Source of the DNA: Desulfocapsa sp.
Lineage (GTDB): Bacteria; Desulfobacterota; Desulfobulbia; Desulfobulbales; Desulfocapsaceae
Length of the DNA stretch: 40,826 nucleotides
Direction: 5' to 3'
Assembly (NCBI GenBank): GCA_029935315.1
Contig: JAOZKN010000009.1
Location: 1-40,826 of the forward strand
The notes below the pieces were generated by a model, which was given only the letters and a program-made list of their open reading frames with translations, searched no databases and was not told the DNA's origin. Position numbers and translations under genes: made by a program. This document shows positions 30,934-38,689 of this stretch, one piece after another. Numbering within the stretch: the first letter of the stretch is position 1; every line of letters begins with the position of its first letter.

Positions 30934-32910
30934 TCATCGGCTTTGCCGTTTCCTCCGTTGTTCACTTTCAGGAAAGAGACTGCTGTCTGTGTGGGGCAGA
31001 AAGATTGAAGCCACGTAGTGATCTTTAAACTCTGCAACCTCTGAAAGTTCAAAACTTGTCATCTTCCGAACCACCTGTACCACATCCTTACGAATATGGT
31101 TGGAGAGTTCACTCATCCAGGCACCCATAAGGGAGCCATTTCCCACATAAATGATTTTGTCAGGATCGACTTCCGGGAGCAGGCCCACACTCATGGCACT
31201 GTCAAGGTCGATGTAGGAGCCAAAACCTCCCGCCAGGATAATCTGCTCCAGATCACTTACCTGCAGTCCAACCTGCTCAAGAAGGGTTGTTACTCCGGCA
31301 AAAATTGCGGCCTTGGCACGGATAAAATTCTCAATGTCCACCTCATTGAGCACGATATCATGGTCGGCTGCACACTCATCTTTCCAGGCCAGGACATATT
31401 CTCTGCCGCTTCTTCCTTCCCGGATGTGAGGGGACTCGATGTCATTGAATTTTCCGCTCTGATTCAGTACGCCATGTTCAAAAAGAGTGGCTACAATGAT
31501 AAGCAGTCCGGATCCGCAGATGCCAAGGGGTGCTTTGTCACCCTCTGTTATGTTCATTGGTTCCAGGGTTTCAGGGTTCAGGCTGAAATCAGAAATAGCA
31601 CCTTCTACTGCTCGCATGCCGTGGGTGATTCCGCCTCCTTCAAAAGCGGGGCCGGCAGAACAGGCCGCGCAGGCCAGCCACTCTTTGTTGCCAATGACAA
31701 TTTCCGCATTGGTTCCCACATCAATAAAGAGAGTGACTTTTTCCGTTCGATACATGCCCGATCCCATAACTCCCGCCACAATATCTCCTCCCACGTAACT
31801 TGAAATTGCGGGGTAGAGAAGGGCCACACAATGGGAGGGTAACTGCAGGTTGATATCAGTCGCACGCAGAGGCGGAAAAAAAGTGGAGACAGGTACGTAA
31901 GGGGATCGCCTGATGTTGTCTGGTTCCAGCTGCAGGAGGAGATGGGTCATGGTGGTATTGCCGGCGATGGTGATGGAGTTTATTTCATCTCTGGTTATTC
32001 TGCCATGTCCGCAATCCTCGGGAGGCATGGCTTTTTGTAACATGTTGCCGATAAGGCCATTAATCGAATCCGTTACCAATTCCTGCATCAGTGCCAGGCC
32101 CTTGGGCTTCTCCGCATAGATAATTCTTGCAATAACGTCTTCACCGTAGCTCATCTGGGGGTTGTAGGTGGATTCCTGTGCCAGGATCTTCCCGCTGCTG
32201 ATGTCGAGCAGCACTCCGTAAATGGTGGTGGTGCCAATATCTATGGCAATGCCAAAAGTTCTGTGATCCCATCTGCCCGGTTGAATATTGAGGATATTGC
32301 TTTTGGATTTGTCGTTTACGGGGAGTTCAAGGGTGACGGTAACGTTGAAATCCTTCTCTCTGAGAGCCCTGCGGATTTTTCGTAAGACGGGCAATCCGGT
32401 AACCATCCTGTGTTTGTTCAGCTGGTCACTGAGCCCCTGAATCAGGCGGCCTACATCTGCCCGGTTGTCATGGATCTCAGGTTTTGTCAGGGTGAGGAAA
32501 AGTTTTTCCACTGGAGGTGCGAAAATACCCTCCTGCCTGAGGTCGTCAATGTTAAAGACATGCATGCGGGCACGGTGTCGCAGGGGAATGTCGGTGCCAA
32601 GTCCCCCTTTCTGGCGTCCGGATTCCTCAGGAATACGAATGGTCACATCTTCATTGATATCACTGATACAGGCCTGTCGATAGCCTTGCTGATATTCTTC
32701 GTCGCTGAGTTTCTCGCTTTTGCCACCCGTTATATTCCCCTGTTCCAGTAGTACCCGGCATTTACCGCAGACGCCGGCGCCACCGCACGATGCATTTATA
32801 TGCAGTCCCGTTGTTCTTGCTGCAGCAAGAAGGGTTGTTCCTGCCTGTACCTCCGTTTTTTTATTTGAAGGGAGAAAAGTGACCGTGTAACTGTTTTGCT
32901 CTTTTGTCAT
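30934..32910 (-). CDS. RACo-like ferredoxin/ASKHA-domain ATPase (DUF4445 type)
   Basis: A 658-residue protein. The N-terminal [2Fe-2S] ferredoxin domain has cysteines 42, 48, 51 and 81 (CGGAGVCGKC, then QACIS). A linker is followed by an ASKHA-type ATPase domain (GIAIDIGTTTIYGVLLDISSG, YVGGDIVAGVMGSGM, FIDVGTNAEIVIG, ILAGGFGSYIDL). It matches reductive activators of corrinoid proteins (RACo, RamA group), which use ATP to drive low-potential electron transfer to an inactive Co(II) cofactor. No corrinoid protein or methyltransferase is near; the operon instead carries formate dehydrogenase and a diaphorase, with 4-bp overlap. Its target is unknown. Confidence 0.9.
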   Translation of the reverse strand: MTKEQNSYTVTFLPSNKKTEVQAGTTLLAAARTTGLHINASCGGAGVCGKCRVLLEQGNITGGKSEKLSDEEYQQGYRQACISDINEDVTIRIPEESGRQKGGLGTDIPLRHRARMHVFNIDDLRQEGIFAPPVEKLFLTLTKPEIHDNRADVGRLIQGLSDQLNKHRMVTGLPVLRKIRRALREKDFNVTVTLELPVNDKSKSNILNIQPGRWDHRTFGIAIDIGTTTIYGVLLDISSGKILAQESTYNPQMSYGEDVIARIIYAEKPKGLALMQELVTDSINGLIGNMLQKAMPPEDCGHGRITRDEINSITIAGNTTMTHLLLQLEPDNIRRSPYVPVSTFFPPLRATDINLQLPSHCVALLYPAISSYVGGDIVAGVMGSGMYRTEKVTLFIDVGTNAEIVIGNKEWLACAACSAGPAFEGGGITHGMRAVEGAISDFSLNPETLEPMNITEGDKAPLGICGSGLLIIVATLFEHGVLNQSGKFNDIESPHIREGRSGREYVLAWKDECAADHDIVLNEVDIENFIRAKAAIFAGVTTLLEQVGLQVSDLEQIILAGGFGSYIDLDSAMSVGLLPEVDPDKIIYVGNGSLMGAWMSELSNHIRKDVVQVVRKMTSFELSEVAEFKDHYVASIFLPHTDSSLFPESEQRRKRQSR

Positions 32911-33743
32911 GTGCCAAGCTCCATTACATCCATTGTTTGCAGTTGTTCAAGGCTGAATACCGGGCCGTCAACACAGACCAGTTTTCCATCCAGATGGCAG
33001 TGGCCGCAGGTGCCCATCCCACATTTCATGTGTCGCTCAAGGGTGGTGAAGATATCGTGGCTTGCGCAACCCATTTCTGTGAGTCGGGCAATGACAAAGC
33101 GAATCATAACGGGAGGGCCGCAGATGAGAGATTTTGTGTTTTTGGTGATCAGCTCCTTCTGGAGAAGTTCGGTTACCAGTCCTACGTTTGCATGCCAGCT
33201 GTCGTCTCCCGCATCAACTGTAAGCCTGCAATCGATCCCCTGTTCTTTCCAGGAGGAAATTGCTGTTGTAAAGGCTACTTCTGATGGACTCCTGCTCCCG
33301 TAAAGCAGAGTGATATTTGCCACGGCGTCTGCCTCAAGACCACTCTGGAAGAGGCAGTGATCGATAACACTTTTCAGTGGAGCCAGCCCGATCCCCCCAG
33401 CCACAAAGAGCATGTCACTGTTGGCAAAGTCGGCCATTGGGAAAGGCGTGCCAAAGGGGCCGCGGATGCCAACCTGTTCACCTGCTTTCATCTGATGCAT
33501 CGCGTTGGTCAACTCACCTGCATTGCGAATGGAAAGGTCAAAGAGAGGGAGTGCATTGGGCGCGGAAGAAATGGAAATAGCCGCTTCGCCGCAATGGGGG
33601 ACAGAGAGCATGCAAAACTGACCGGAACGAAAGGAGAAGGGGACTCTTTTGTTGATCAGCTCCAGGCGAAAAGTCGAAATCGTGTCGTTTTCCCGAATGA
33701 TTTCCCGGATAACCGCCGTTGCAGGAATAAAGTTTGTATTCAT
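32907..33743 (-). CDS. FAD/NAD(P)-binding oxidoreductase, hydrogenase gamma-subunit type
   Basis: A 278-residue flavoprotein of the ferredoxin-NADP reductase superfamily, like the gamma subunit of archaeal sulfhydrogenase and AsrB. FAD-binding part: SGQFCMLSVP and AAISISSAP; NAD(P)-binding part: FVAGGIGLAPLKSVI and LICGPPVMI; the C-terminus holds a [2Fe-2S] site with C241, C246, C249 and C257 (KCGMGTCGHCH). It would pass electrons between NAD(P)H and the beta subunit. Start and stop overlap the adjoining genes by 4 bp each. Confidence 0.92.
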   Translation of the reverse strand: MNTNFIPATAVIREIIRENDTISTFRLELINKRVPFSFRSGQFCMLSVPHCGEAAISISSAPNALPLFDLSIRNAGELTNAMHQMKAGEQVGIRGPFGTPFPMADFANSDMLFVAGGIGLAPLKSVIDHCLFQSGLEADAVANITLLYGSRSPSEVAFTTAISSWKEQGIDCRLTVDAGDDSWHANVGLVTELLQKELITKNTKSLICGPPVMIRFVIARLTEMGCASHDIFTTLERHMKCGMGTCGHCHLDGKLVCVDGPVFSLEQLQTMDVMELGT

Positions 33744-34786
33744 GATGCATCTCGCGTAAACATTTCAATAAAAGTCGTAATATCTACTCCGCCAAAACAG
33801 ATATCCACGCACCGGCCGCAACCGGTGCAGGATGCTTTCCCATGTTTCTGGTAATCATACTTCAGTTTATGGAGGAAGCGCTGCTTCAGGGCGTGGCGGG
33901 TTCTGTCGGTGGGGTTGTGATTCCCGGCCATTCGGGTGAAACCACTGCTGGTGCAGGCATCCCAGCTTCGGATCCGTGTGCCGTGGCTGTCGTCAATGGC
34001 CATGTCATCCACGGAAAAACAGGTGCAGGTGGGGCAGACATAGGCACAACCACCGCAGTCGTAGCAGCGACCGGCAAGTTTTTCCCAGATTGTTTCCGCT
34101 ACTTCTTCTTCCTGCAGTTTGTGGCAGGCGTGACTTACCTGAATGTTTCTGTTGAAGCGGCCCCGTGCCTCAAGGAAGAGCTGATAGCGGATTTTTTGAT
34201 CCTCTTCTTCCACTGTACGGAAAAAATAGTCCCATTTGTTAAGAAGATCCGCACCTTTTCGCCGCCCGGCAGCCACGTAGTACGAGCTGCCCAGGTCAAT
34301 AAACTGGAGATCATAGCCGTAATCAAGATAGGGGCCGCTGTTTGTGGCCTCGCAGAAGCAGTTTGCAAAAGGATCGTTGCAGCCGAGGGTGATGATTACT
34401 GAACGGTTGCGGCGATCGTAATAGCTTGCGTCTTTAGCGGGTTTGGAAAAGATAAGATCCATATAGAGAAGGGCTGTAAGGTCACAGGATCGCACGCCAA
34501 AATAGATCGTTTCCTTTGCCGCTTCAGGTGCTGTAAAATTGTAGCCTGTGGTATCCACCGAATAATGGGCCAGGATTTCCTGCTGCGGGAGAAAGAAGGA
34601 TTTGAGTGAATTCTGGGGCTGCCTGTCAAGATCGATTGTATCCCTGTCGATGTTGTTAATTTCGCTCAGCAGGGTGTCGCCGTGTTTGTTGGTTACCGGG
34701 GCAATAAGTCTGCTCTCTTTTTTGAGCTTACGCAGCAGAGGAATCAGCCGGTCTTTTTCAAGGATCATTTCCTGTAGATCAATCAT
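33740..34786 (-). CDS. 4Fe-4S dicluster protein, hydrogenase beta-subunit/AsrA type
   Basis: A 348-residue electron-transfer subunit of the sulfhydrogenase beta / anaerobic sulfite reductase A family. An N-terminal region contains YFGVRSCDLTALLYMD and GCNDPFANCFC. The C-terminal half has two ferredoxin-like cysteine groups, CYDCGGCAYVCPTC and CTGCGRCVDIC, for two [4Fe-4S] clusters. It overlaps the formate dehydrogenase gene by 8 bp and the gamma-subunit gene by 4 bp. In this operon it should link the formate dehydrogenase to the flavin subunit. Confidence 0.92.
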   Translation of the reverse strand: MIDLQEMILEKDRLIPLLRKLKKESRLIAPVTNKHGDTLLSEINNIDRDTIDLDRQPQNSLKSFFLPQQEILAHYSVDTTGYNFTAPEAAKETIYFGVRSCDLTALLYMDLIFSKPAKDASYYDRRNRSVIITLGCNDPFANCFCEATNSGPYLDYGYDLQFIDLGSSYYVAAGRRKGADLLNKWDYFFRTVEEEDQKIRYQLFLEARGRFNRNIQVSHACHKLQEEEVAETIWEKLAGRCYDCGGCAYVCPTCTCFSVDDMAIDDSHGTRIRSWDACTSSGFTRMAGNHNPTDRTRHALKQRFLHKLKYDYQKHGKASCTGCGRCVDICFGGVDITTFIEMFTRDAS

Positions 34787-36824
34787 GCTTCACCTTTTGT
34801 AGATTTACAGAACAGACCTTGAACTCCGGACATTTTGATTTTGGATCCATAACAGAGGTGGTGAGCTGATTAATGGGTACTTCAAAAAAATGAAAAGAGG
34901 AGAAGACCGTACCCGGTTGCACCCTGTCTGTGATTGTTATGGTGATGCGTACTTTTCCGCGTCTTGACAGGAGTTCAACCTTTTCTCCATCCTGCAGCTG
35001 CAAAGTCTTTGCATCCTGAGCATTTATCTCAAGGAGCGCTTCAGGATATTCACGGACCAGACGTTTGGAATTACGAGTCATGGTCGCAGTGTGGTAATGA
35101 TGGTATGAGCCCCTGCCGGTGACCAGGGTGTAAGGGTAGGTTCTGTCTGGCCGTTCAGCCGGTTCCTGGTGTCTGGTGATGGTGAACTGCCCCTTGCCCC
35201 GGGTAAAATAATACTTGTGCAGAAACTCGGTGCCTTCGTGATCCCGGTTCCAGCAGGGCCACTGCAGGCCGTGGCTCTGTTCCAGCCTGTCGTAATGCAT
35301 CCCGCCGTAAATGGGCGTGAGGAGGCTGATTTCTTCCATTATTTCATCGCTGGATTCAAAGTCCATGCCGGGGCAATCCAGACGTTTGCCAAGTTCCATG
35401 ATTATTTCGCTGTCAGGCCGGCAGTTAGCAATGGGGGGGATGGCCTGCCTGCAAAGCTGTACACGACGTTCAGAGTTGGTGATAGTTCCCCTTTTCTCAG
35501 CAAAGGATGCCGCGGGGAACACGACGTGGGCATGTTGCGCGGTTTCAGTGAGGAAGATGTCTGAGACAGCCAGGAAGTCCAGGTTCTCAAATGTTTCCTG
35601 TACCCGGCTCAGGTGCGGGTCGCTGATCAGTGGGTTTTCGCCCATGATAAACATGGCCCTGATGGCACCATCTTTTCCGGAATGCGTCATTTCAGTGAGG
35701 CTTAAGCCCGGCACTGCGGGGATCTCACGTTTCCAGACTGCTTGGAATCGATCTCGTATTGCACTGTCTGTAATGGCCTGGTAGCCGGGAAGTACTGCCG
35801 GAAGAGCTGCCATGTCGCAGGCACCCTGGACATTGTTCTGTCCACGCAGAGGGTCTACTCCACTGTGCTTTTTTTCCACATTGCCGGTGAGCATGGCAAG
35901 GTTGGCAACCGCCTGCACGTTGTCTGTGCCGCAACTGTGCTGGGTTACCCCCAGGCAATAACAGATAACAGACTTGCTGCTTCTGGCATAAATACATGCG
36001 GCTTCATGGATTTTTTTCAGCTCAATGCCGGTGGTGGCACTTAACTCATCAAGGTCAAGGCGATGGAGATAGTCACGGAGGGGGATGAAATTCTCTGTGC
36101 GCATGGAAATAAAAAGATCATCAGCCAGGTCCTCGTCAAGGATGATACGCATCATACAGTTGATGAGGGCAATATCTGTTCCGGGGCGTAAGTTCAGGTG
36201 GATATGGGCCTCTTTTGCCAGATCGGTACGTCGTGGGTCGATAACGATAAGTTTGGCGCCACCATCCACCGCTTCTAAAATATTACGTCCAATCTGGGGG
36301 TGGGTTTCTGTGGTGTTTGAGCCAGTGACCAGAAGGACGTCTGCACTCCCCAGTTCTTCGATGGAGTTTGTCATGGCTCCGGATCCAAAACTTGTGGCAA
36401 GACCTACCACCGTGGATGCGTGTCAGAGCCTGGCGCAGTGGTCAATGTTGTTGGTGCCCAGCCCTGCACGAGTGAATTTTTGGAGGAGATAGTTCTCTTC
36501 GTTGCTGCATTTGGCAGAAGCAAGCACTCCGATGGAATCGGGCCCTGATCGCTCCCTGCTTTTGTGGAGGGCATCTGCAGTAACGTCCAGAGCCTCATCC
36601 CAGCTCACTGGCAGCAGTTCACCATTTTTACGGAGTAAGGGCTCTCTCAGTCTGTTTCTGGAATGAATGAATTGGTGCAGATGCCAGCCCTTGGAACAGA
36701 GGTTTCCCCGGCTGATAGGGTGATTCCTGCTGGGGTATGAGCCTACAACACGATTGTTGTCAACACAGAGATACACCCCGCAGCCGCAGCCGCAGTAATT
36801 GCAGATGGTCATGACATTTTGCAT
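34779..36824 (-). CDS. fdhA: Selenocysteine formate dehydrogenase, catalytic subunit
   Basis: A 681-residue molybdopterin oxidoreductase read through an in-frame TGA (36425-36423), giving selenocysteine 134. Cysteines 8, 11, 15 and 43 (CNYCGCGC, NLCSKG) bind a [4Fe-4S] cluster. The context CARL-Sec-HASTVVGLATSFGSGAMTNS matches the Sec-His active site of FdhH. Later come the molybdopterin-binding parts (IVIDPRRTDLAKEA, MLTGNVEKKHSGVDPLRGQNNVQGA, LVTGRGSYHHYHT). There is no signal peptide, so it is cytoplasmic. Genome pipelines would split it into 133- and 543-residue ORFs. It heads a four-gene operon and overlaps the beta subunit gene by 8 bp. Likely reaction: formate and CO2 interconversion coupled to NAD(P) through the following subunits (inference). 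Confidence 0.95.
36383..36425 (-). promoter_or_regulatory. SECIS element following the UGA codon
   Basis: On the minus strand, 12 bases after the TGA, GTGGT and GCCAC (36410-36394) form a stem with loop AGGTCT, the same apical loop as in E. coli fdhF. A lower stem of ATCC with GGAT can close it. Position and loop fit recognition by SelB. Confidence 0.85.
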
Positions 36825-36953
36825 ATACGCCTCTTTTCTTCACGCCGGTTGTGCTTTCGTTTGCTTCTTTCAGCGTATGGGAAGAGGAGGTGGAAAGTCA
36901 AGTAAAGCTCATAACAGGTTGCTCTGATGCAGAAATATTTTTGAGTGAATCCT

Positions 36954-37150
36954 AAATAACACCTTTTTTTGGCAGTTATCAGGGCATCTCGCCTGCTTTT
37001 GGCGTGTAGTTTACCATAAATATTTTTTATATGTGAGTGGGTCGTGTGGTAACTGAGCTTGAGTGCAGTGGCGCAATGCAGCCAAAAATGATGGTCCAGC
37101 GAATTGAGAATTTCATTGGTAACGTATGGGGCTGAAGTTGTTGGCTCCCC
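36954..37150 (-). pseudogene. Remnant of a LuxR-type HTH regulator
   Basis: Translation of the minus strand gives a degenerate LuxR/FixJ C-terminal helix-turn-helix: LKLSYHTTHSHIKNIYGKLH, then AKSRRDALITAKK, matching the family's usual V-x-T-V-K-x-H-I-K-N-I-Y-x-K-L-x-x-x-S-R pattern. The part before it (NEILNSLDHHFWLHCATA) corresponds poorly to the first helices and no start codon or effector domain exists; a stop at 37151-37153 ends the open stretch. It is a decayed fragment lying upstream of the formate dehydrogenase gene. Promoter elements for that operon were not recognised in 36825-36950. Confidence 0.6.
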
Positions 37151-37257
37151 TTAAATTACAATTTTAAGAGAACCCTTTCAACGTAAATCCTCACGAATTG
37201 TCTGGGAGGATCATAGGGAGTTGTACCAATATTCGGGTTTACTCCACAGCAAGCTAA

Positions 37258-37320
37258 CCCATTGTATGCGCATAAAGTACCCAGTTACGAAACTGGACAT
37301 GCATTGTTTCCTGTGCTAAC
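37258..37320. repeat. Imperfect direct repeat, copy 1
   Basis: A 63-bp sequence matching 52 of 63 positions without gaps (counted by eye) to copy 2 at 40669-40731. The core CAGTTACGAAA is identical. In this copy CCAGTT-acga-AACTGG forms a small hairpin. The copies bracket the two secreted-protein genes. Confidence 0.7.
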
Positions 37321-37534
37321 TGTATCTTGGAGTAGTTCAAATGATTAGAAAGAGATAATTTGTTTTATGTTGAACAAACAGAAAGGAAGGCCAGACTACC
37401 ATGATCCGGCCATCGTTTCCTTTGTGCAATCCATTAGTGCCGGGTTTGTTGCCTTTCCGACAGGGATCCTGAAACAATTTTTCCCTATATTGGCAACTCC
37501 TGACGGCCCAACGTATAAACCAAGGAGAAAAGGT

Positions 37535-37618
37535 ATGAAATATTTATCGTGGTTTACCATCCTCTGCACAGCATTCTTTTGCTGCCTTGTCCCCATAAGC
37601 GCCTCTGCGAGCGGATGA
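37535..37618 (+). CDS. Signal-peptide-only short ORF (27 aa), possible gene remnant
   Basis: ATG at 37535 stands behind a good AAGGAG site and encodes a complete signal peptide (MKYLSWFTILCTAFFCCLVP, then an SASASG cleavage-type end) followed at once by a TGA. The frame is open upstream to 37367 but without a site. It looks like the beginning of a secreted-protein gene cut off by deletion or insertion; a genuine tiny exported peptide is less likely. The next gene has its own signal peptide. Confidence 0.45.
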   Translation: MKYLSWFTILCTAFFCCLVPISASASG

Positions 37619-37642
37619 ACCTGTTGCTAAGCCTGAAAGATC

Positions 37643-37657
37643 GCTCGCGGGGCGAGC
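37643..37657. repeat. GC-rich REP-like palindrome
   Basis: GCTCGC-ggg-GCGAGC is a perfect 6-bp hairpin with a 3-base loop, followed by TCCTGCAG. It lies directly after the signal-peptide-only ORF and resembles single REP-type units. No second copy was found in the window. Confidence 0.4.
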
Positions 37658-37727
37658 TCCTGCAGTTTCATTTTGCAGTTACCTGAGTTTCAATGGTAAT
37701 TAGGAAAATAAAAGGAAAGGAAAAACG

Positions 37728-38384
37728 ATGACTAAAATTCTATTTTATTGCTGCCTTATCACATGTCACTTCTTTTTGTCGACGGCCATTGCCGCTGACA
37801 AGGTGGTTGTGATTCCATTAAACAGTTCAAAAACGGCCAACCAGAGCTGCCTTCCTGGTAAATATGTCACCGGTTTCGATGCCAGGGGCGATATTATCTG
37901 CAAATATCCGTTAAAGTATATTTTTGTCTCATCGACCCCTTTCAGTGGAAGATTTGGCGGTTTCGAGGGGGCTGACACCTACTGTCAAACAATGGCAAAT
38001 TCAGTCCCCCTCGGAGGAGTGTTCAAGGCATGGGTCAGCACAAGTTCCAGTTCGCCTTCCGCTTACTTTATCAGGCATCGGGGCGACTATATCACACCAA
38101 CAGGTATCGTAGTCGCAAACGGATGGGACGATCTTACGGATGGCACTTTACAACACCCGATAAACATAACTGAAAGTGGGGGGCTGTATGAAGGTCTTGT
38201 CTGGACCGACACAGCAGTGAACGGAGGACAAGGCACACTAGACAATTGTTCGAACTGGACCACTAGTGACCCAAGTACCTATGCTACGGTTGGGAGCTCA
38301 AGTGTTACAAGTGGCTGGTGGACTCGGTATTTTACCACGTCTAGTTGCGACCACAACTATTCAATCTACTGCGTTCAACAGTAA
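37728..38384 (+). CDS. Secreted DUF1554-domain protein
   Basis: A 218-residue exported protein. A signal peptide (1-22, ending STAIAA) is followed by KVVVIPLNSSK and a short CLPGKYVTGFDARGDIICK segment, then a DUF1554-like domain (from about 62): FVSSTPFSGRFGGFEGADTYCQTMA, AWVSTSSSSPSAYF, NGWDDLTDGTLQHPINITESG, VWTDT and a C-terminal Cys pair. Such domains, related to the C-type-lectin fold, are known from Leptospira and diverse bacteria; their ligands are mostly unknown. An AAAGGAAAGG site precedes the ATG. It lies within the repeat-bracketed accessory patch. Confidence 0.8.
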   Translation: MTKILFYCCLITCHFFLSTAIAADKVVVIPLNSSKTANQSCLPGKYVTGFDARGDIICKYPLKYIFVSSTPFSGRFGGFEGADTYCQTMANSVPLGGVFKAWVSTSSSSPSAYFIRHRGDYITPTGIVVANGWDDLTDGTLQHPINITESGGLYEGLVWTDTAVNGGQGTLDNCSNWTTSDPSTYATVGSSSVTSGWWTRYFTTSSCDHNYSIYCVQQ

Positions 38385-38689
38385 AAATCAATAAGGGGCC
38401 TTTTAATGGGTAACCACTTTTAGCTTTTAATTTCTTGATTACCACTGAACCTCAGCTTCATTCTTTGGTAGTTTCCCGGAACCGCCGTGTTGCAGCAGGA
38501 TACAGTCAAACGTCCACGTTCGTACCTCACTGCGGGATTGTTTGCCAGTACCCCGCTGCAACCCTTGCTACTAGCAATATCAGAAGAAAAGTACCTGTTG
38601 TTAGCTGAGTTTGGGTGGTAATCAAATTTAATTTTGCATAACATAATGATATTAAATATTAATTACGTGTTGAGTGTTGAGGAGGGAGT
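38385..38689. other. Intergenic region, no gene recognised
   Basis: A 305-bp gap between the two secreted-protein genes. A minus-strand open frame (38420-38644, 74 codons) has no ribosome site and no recognisable family. No terminator with a clear T-tract and no attC-type core pair was found. Confidence 0.5.

Noticed and set aside
36423-36425. In-frame TGA interpreted as a frameshift or nonsense mutation in the formate dehydrogenase gene
   Set aside because: The flanking residues match the Sec-His active site and a SECIS hairpin with the AGGTCT loop follows at the right distance.
37250-38610. GCTAAC/GTTAGC motifs near the secreted-protein genes considered as integron attC sites
   Set aside because: They do not match the RYYYAAC and GTTRRRY core pair, and no integrase or L-box arrangement was found.
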